The position numbers were made by a program, and so were the translations under genes. Below the pieces are notes generated by a model. The model worked only from the letters and a program-made list of their open reading frames with translations, ran no database searches and was not told the DNA's origin. From positions 1 through 9,538 of the forward strand of contig JAJYWM010000279.1 in NCBI GenBank assembly GCA_021791455.1: a stretch of DNA of 9,538 bases, in the 5' to 3' direction. Numbering within the stretch: position 1 is the stretch's first letter; every line of letters begins with the position of its first letter. The DNA is from a bacterium (GTDB lineage Bacteria > Chloroflexota > Dormibacteria > UBA8260 > Bog-877). Of this stretch, positions 7,625 through 9,538 are shown piece after piece.

Positions 7625-7639
7625 GGCGAGGGCTATACT
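7611..7639 (+). promoter_or_regulatory. Strong sigma70-type promoter of the secreted-protein/microprotein unit
   Basis: TTGACA (7611-7616) and TATACT (7634-7639) are separated by exactly 17 bases, close to the full consensus. Transcription should start around 7646 and give a 5' leader of about 30 bases. The promoter lies just outside the ISAs1 end, so the unit appears to have its own expression signal. Confidence 0.85.
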
Positions 7640-7675
7640 CGCGAACACGTACTCCTGACACAGGAGGAGCTAGCC

Positions 7676-8383
7676 ATGAACTCCCTTCGTGAGACATCGC
7701 GTCGTCACTGGGTTCCGGCGTGGGTTCCGCTGCTAGCCGTCCCCATAGCGGGCATCGCTGCTTTGACTGCAGCGCCCGCCATCGCAGCGACGTCTGCCGC
7801 AAAGCCACCCCATATAAGTAGCTTAAGCCAAGCGCAGGCGACATGGCCGACTGCAACATACGCACCGTCTGGCTGGGCAACAACTCCCGGCGAGTATATT
7901 ATTCCCTTCGATGGCGGATACGCATTGCTAACGTTTTCCACCGGCCTTATGGAGTCTCCAAGCACAGCCTCCGGTCCGCACGGGGTGAATCTGGCAGCGC
8001 TTAAGGGGTCCGCGCCCCAAGTGCTGTGTTGTGGCGGAGGGGGCGGAACTTGCGGTGACTATGTCACCGAGTGGGGCCAGGCCACTGTGAACCCGGGCGT
8101 GCCCGGTGGAGAGGTTGGCTTTAGCTCTGCGTCTGCACGCATTGAACTGTGCAGTGAAGCATGGGGGCAGACGGAGAGCCCAGTGTGCAGCGGGGATTTT
8201 GTATCTTGTCAACTTTGGTATCAAGGCTGGGGGCCTAAGAGCGGCTATAACGTCACAGCCCAAGATACGCTGGAAGCGCAGAGCTACCCGGGTGTTGAAG
8301 GTGGCAATGCGTGGACAGTCTATTGCAATGTCTACTTCTCCGCCAGTGGAGCGAATCCCTATGGCCACTGCACGGGAGCTTAG
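7676..8383 (+). CDS. Secreted eight-cysteine protein of unknown function
   Basis: ATG 7676 is chosen because AGGAGG (7662-7667) sits eight bases upstream and the promoter leader leads straight to it; the frame also continues upstream of the promoter, which is not meaningful. The 235-residue product starts with a signal peptide: basic MNSLRETSRR, a hydrophobic stretch to residue 37 and an AIA cleavage site (35-37). SRRHW at 8-12 is a loose twin-arginine match. The mature part has no family I recognise. It contains eight cysteines (118, 119, 126, 159, 171, 178, 217, 232), a CCGGGGGTC turn, many Trp, Tyr, Gly and Ser residues and few charges, suggesting an extracytoplasmic beta-rich, disulfide-bonded protein. 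Codons such as ACA, ATA, TAT, ATT and GTA are commoner than in the housekeeping genes, hinting at transfer. A microprotein gene follows two bases after the stop. Confidence 0.85.
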   Translation: MNSLRETSRRHWVPAWVPLLAVPIAGIAALTAAPAIAATSAAKPPHISSLSQAQATWPTATYAPSGWATTPGEYIIPFDGGYALLTFSTGLMESPSTASGPHGVNLAALKGSAPQVLCCGGGGGTCGDYVTEWGQATVNPGVPGGEVGFSSASARIELCSEAWGQTESPVCSGDFVSCQLWYQGWGPKSGYNVTAQDTLEAQSYPGVEGGNAWTVYCNVYFSASGANPYGHCTGA

Positions 8384-8385
8384 CC

Positions 8386-8484
8386 ATGCACTTCGTCCTG
8401 CTGGCAATTCTGCTTGTAGTTGTGGTTGCGATAGTGGCTGGTCTGGGCTTCGCCCTTCGTCATTTGCTGGGCACTAGGCGCTGA
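8386..8484 (+). CDS. 32-residue single-helix membrane microprotein
   Basis: ATG 8386 follows the TAG of the secreted-protein gene by two bases and has its own ribosome binding site, GGGAG at 8374-8378, seven bases upstream. The peptide is MHFVLLAILLVVVVAIVAGL followed by GFALRHLLGTRR. Residues 3-24 form one continuous hydrophobic helix, and the tail (25-32) carries three Arg and one His, predicting an N-out/C-in single-pass membrane peptide by the positive-inside rule. The tight coupling and shared promoter imply it works with or is co-regulated with the secreted protein, for instance as a membrane partner, immunity-like or anchoring peptide; these roles are guesses. The bases around both starts resemble each other (GGAGCTAGCC and GGGAGCTTAGCC before ATG), which could reflect duplication of a translation-initiation region. 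No named family was recognised. Confidence 0.65.
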   Translation: MHFVLLAILLVVVVAIVAGLGFALRHLLGTRR

Positions 8485-8498
8485 AGGTCTGGGACTAG

Positions 8499-8993
8499 CC
8501 TGAATTTTTCGTTAAGGGTGTGACTGGCGGTGCACTGGCGACTGAGGTCCGGCGTGGTGAGTGCTGGTCGGCGATCCTGGCCGAACCGACGGCTGTGGGC
8601 TGGCCGAGCGCAGTGCGTGCGGACGCGCGGGTAGAGTTCACGGCCGGGCCGGAGCCAGTTGAGGGCGTGCTCGCACGGCGGTGGGGGGCCATCCAGCGGC
8701 CGCGCCGATTCAGCTCAAGGGCTGAGGGGCAGGGAGTACAGCCTGCTGAAGGCGAGTTCCAGCTCTCTGGCCCAGGGCCAGCGGTCGTCCGGCCTCAGGA
8801 TGCTTCGCCGACCGGTGTGCACCAGCCGGCCCGCGACCTGCAGGAGCTGGTAACGCAGCCGCTTGGGGCGAGCCAGCAGGAAGGCAGGGCCGAAACAGAG
8901 CCGTTTGGCCCAGCAGAGCAGGTTCTGGGCCAGCTGCACCAGGAAGAGCCATACCTGGTTGGCCTGGAAGATGCGGCAGGCGTTGCCGGGTCT
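8499..8993 (-). mobile_element. Second IS1380-family element, truncated (3' part only)
   Basis: The left boundary is proposed at CCTGAATTTTTCG (8499 onward), which opens with the CCTGAAT of the first element's right end and is preceded by ACTAG, similar to the CTAAG target of the first element. The distance from this end to the transposase stop is 216 bases, the same as in the first element, although the sequences between differ. Bases 8499-8714 contain no recognisable gene. The upstream two thirds of the transposase and the other inverted repeat are missing: the ISAzo13-type element starts at about 8994. The right limit is approximate. Confidence 0.6.
8715..8984 (-). pseudogene. IS1380-family transposase, C-terminal fragment
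   Basis: The frame ending at TGA 8717-8715 reads NACRIFQANQVWLFLVQLAQ, NLLCWAKRLCFG, then ARPKRLRYQLLQVAGRLV, HTGRRSILRPDDRWPWAREL and ELAFSRL. This is the C-terminal end of IS1380-family transposases, where an AN-containing stretch and a hydrophobic LAxNLLxW helix are followed by the KxLRxxLLxxxxRLVxxxRR block and a WPW motif. Catalytic residues lie further upstream and are missing. The first element's protein ends differently, so the two belong to different subgroups. Upstream of 8984 the frame continues open into sequence belonging to the ISAzo13-type element, so the start is not meaningful. Confidence 0.75.
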
Positions 8994-9538
8994 AAGGGAC
9001 TGGAACGGAATAACGTGAGCGAGGCGGTATACCACCGCATGTAGGGGGTAGGCAGGGAATGCTCCACTATGGAGGGGCCGGGGCCGTGGGCGAGATTGTG
9101 TAGTTCCACTCTCCGTGGAAGGTGTGGGGCGAGGCGGGAAGGCCGGCAAAGTCTGCATCGCTGATACCCACTCCAGACGGGTAGCTCCCCGTGTCGAGCG
9201 TCGCCTTCACCTGGAGGCCGCTGCGAGTAGTGGTAGCACCGATCAGTTCAACTATGACTTCGTGACTGACCAGGGGCTCGTTGGTTACTTCGTAGACACC
9301 AGGAAACCCGGTGTAGATAACAATCTTGTTCCACTTGCTGGTTCCTGGGGGGAAGTGTCCGACCGTGATCGTGAGTCCGGACTCCCGCGCGAACTTCGCC
9401 AGTTCCCATTTCCAAAGCCGCAGCCTATAGCCGTTGCTGCCGCCGCCATCCGCACAGATCTGCAACTCTTGGGCTGCGGGGTACGCAGCCTGTCCCACCT
9501 GCTGCCACCACCGGCGAATGCTCTCCACGGCAAATGTA
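8994..9538 (-). mobile_element. ISAzo13-family element, right (3') end, continuing beyond the window
   Basis: It comprises the 3' part of the transposase gene (9067-9538) and about 73 noncoding bases behind it. The boundary near 8994 (TAAGGGACTGGAACGG on the plus strand) is inferred because IS1380-type coding begins directly on its far side and the stretch has no coding match. The element either inserted into the second IS1380 copy and was retained with only one side visible here, or was joined to it by deletion. The rest lies to the right of the window. Confidence 0.55.
9067..9538 (-). CDS. ISAzo13-family transposase, C-terminal part, start outside window
   Basis: The frame is open from the right edge (TFAVESIRRWW) to TAG 9069-9067. 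Family blocks are clear: QICADGGGSNGYRLRLWKWE with the second catalytic Asp, TITVGHFPPGTSKWNKI, PLVSHEVIVELIGATTTRSG, TLDTGSYPSGVGISDADF and the ending FHGEWNYTI. Relatives continue WNKI with EHRLFSFISxNW, the Glu being the probable third catalytic residue. Here WNKI is followed by VIYTGFPGVYEVTN (codons within 9280-9321), and the family sequence resumes at EPLVSH with the spacing kept. The acidic residue is therefore absent and the enzyme is probably inactive. Because the N-terminal part is not visible, I cannot say whether other lesions exist. Confidence 0.85.
   Translation of the reverse strand, partial: TFAVESIRRWWQQVGQAAYPAAQELQICADGGGSNGYRLRLWKWELAKFARESGLTITVGHFPPGTSKWNKIVIYTGFPGVYEVTNEPLVSHEVIVELIGATTTRSGLQVKATLDTGSYPSGVGISDADFAGLPASPHTFHGEWNYTISPTAPAPP

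Noticed and set aside
7583..7675. Earlier in-frame start for the secreted protein
   Set aside because: It would begin upstream of the promoter and place 31 extra residues before a proper signal peptide; ATG 7676 has the Shine-Dalgarno.
8520..9044. Plus-strand open frame of 174 codons
   Set aside because: It overlaps the IS1380 C-terminal fragment antisense, has no clear ribosome binding site and resembles nothing.
1..9538. CRISPR array, rRNA or tandem repeat array
   Set aside because: No regularly spaced direct repeats or rRNA signatures were seen on reading either strand.

Overview
The window looks like a chromosomal piece of a GC-rich bacterium. Codons are mostly G/C-ending, and GTG or TTG starts are common. 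The long mannose-1-phosphate guanylyltransferase/phosphomannomutase fusion, the VIT-type transporter and the IS repertoire fit Actinobacteria or a related Terrabacteria lineage (Chloroflexota, Dormibacterota). The sequence alone does not decide between them.

Left half (1-5361), ordinary chromosome. The end of a CPBP-type membrane protein overlaps the start of a secreted, C-terminally membrane-anchored protein with beta-propeller-like repeats. An 835-residue nucleotidyltransferase/hexapeptide/PMM fusion follows, probably making or regulating nucleotide sugars for surface polysaccharide; its PMM part appears to lack the catalytic metal loop. Next come a VIT/CCC1-family transporter and, convergent with it, a 92-residue stand-alone Lrp/AsnC ligand-binding (RAM) protein. 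Divergent from the RAM gene lies tRNA-Gly(CCC) with an encoded CCA end.

Right half (5362-9538), a mobile-element scrapyard beginning directly behind the tRNA. A full-length IS1380-family element (5389-7060) has 16/18 matching terminal inverted repeats and a perfect CTAAG target duplication, but its transposase is broken by an internal TGA and missing codons. Abutting it is the 3' remnant of an ISAs1-family transposase with its own nonsense codon. At the right edge are a truncated second IS1380 element and, interrupting or abutting it, the 3' end of an ISAzo13-family element that runs off the window.

Between the ISAs1 remnant and the second IS1380 sits the most interesting part. A two-gene unit (7611-8484) has a near-consensus promoter overlapped by an inverted repeat. 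It encodes an unrecognised secreted eight-cysteine protein and, two bases later, a 32-residue single-helix membrane microprotein with its own Shine-Dalgarno sequence. Its base composition looks less GC-rich than the housekeeping genes. I infer that it is an accessory cassette trapped between insertion sequences; its function is unknown.
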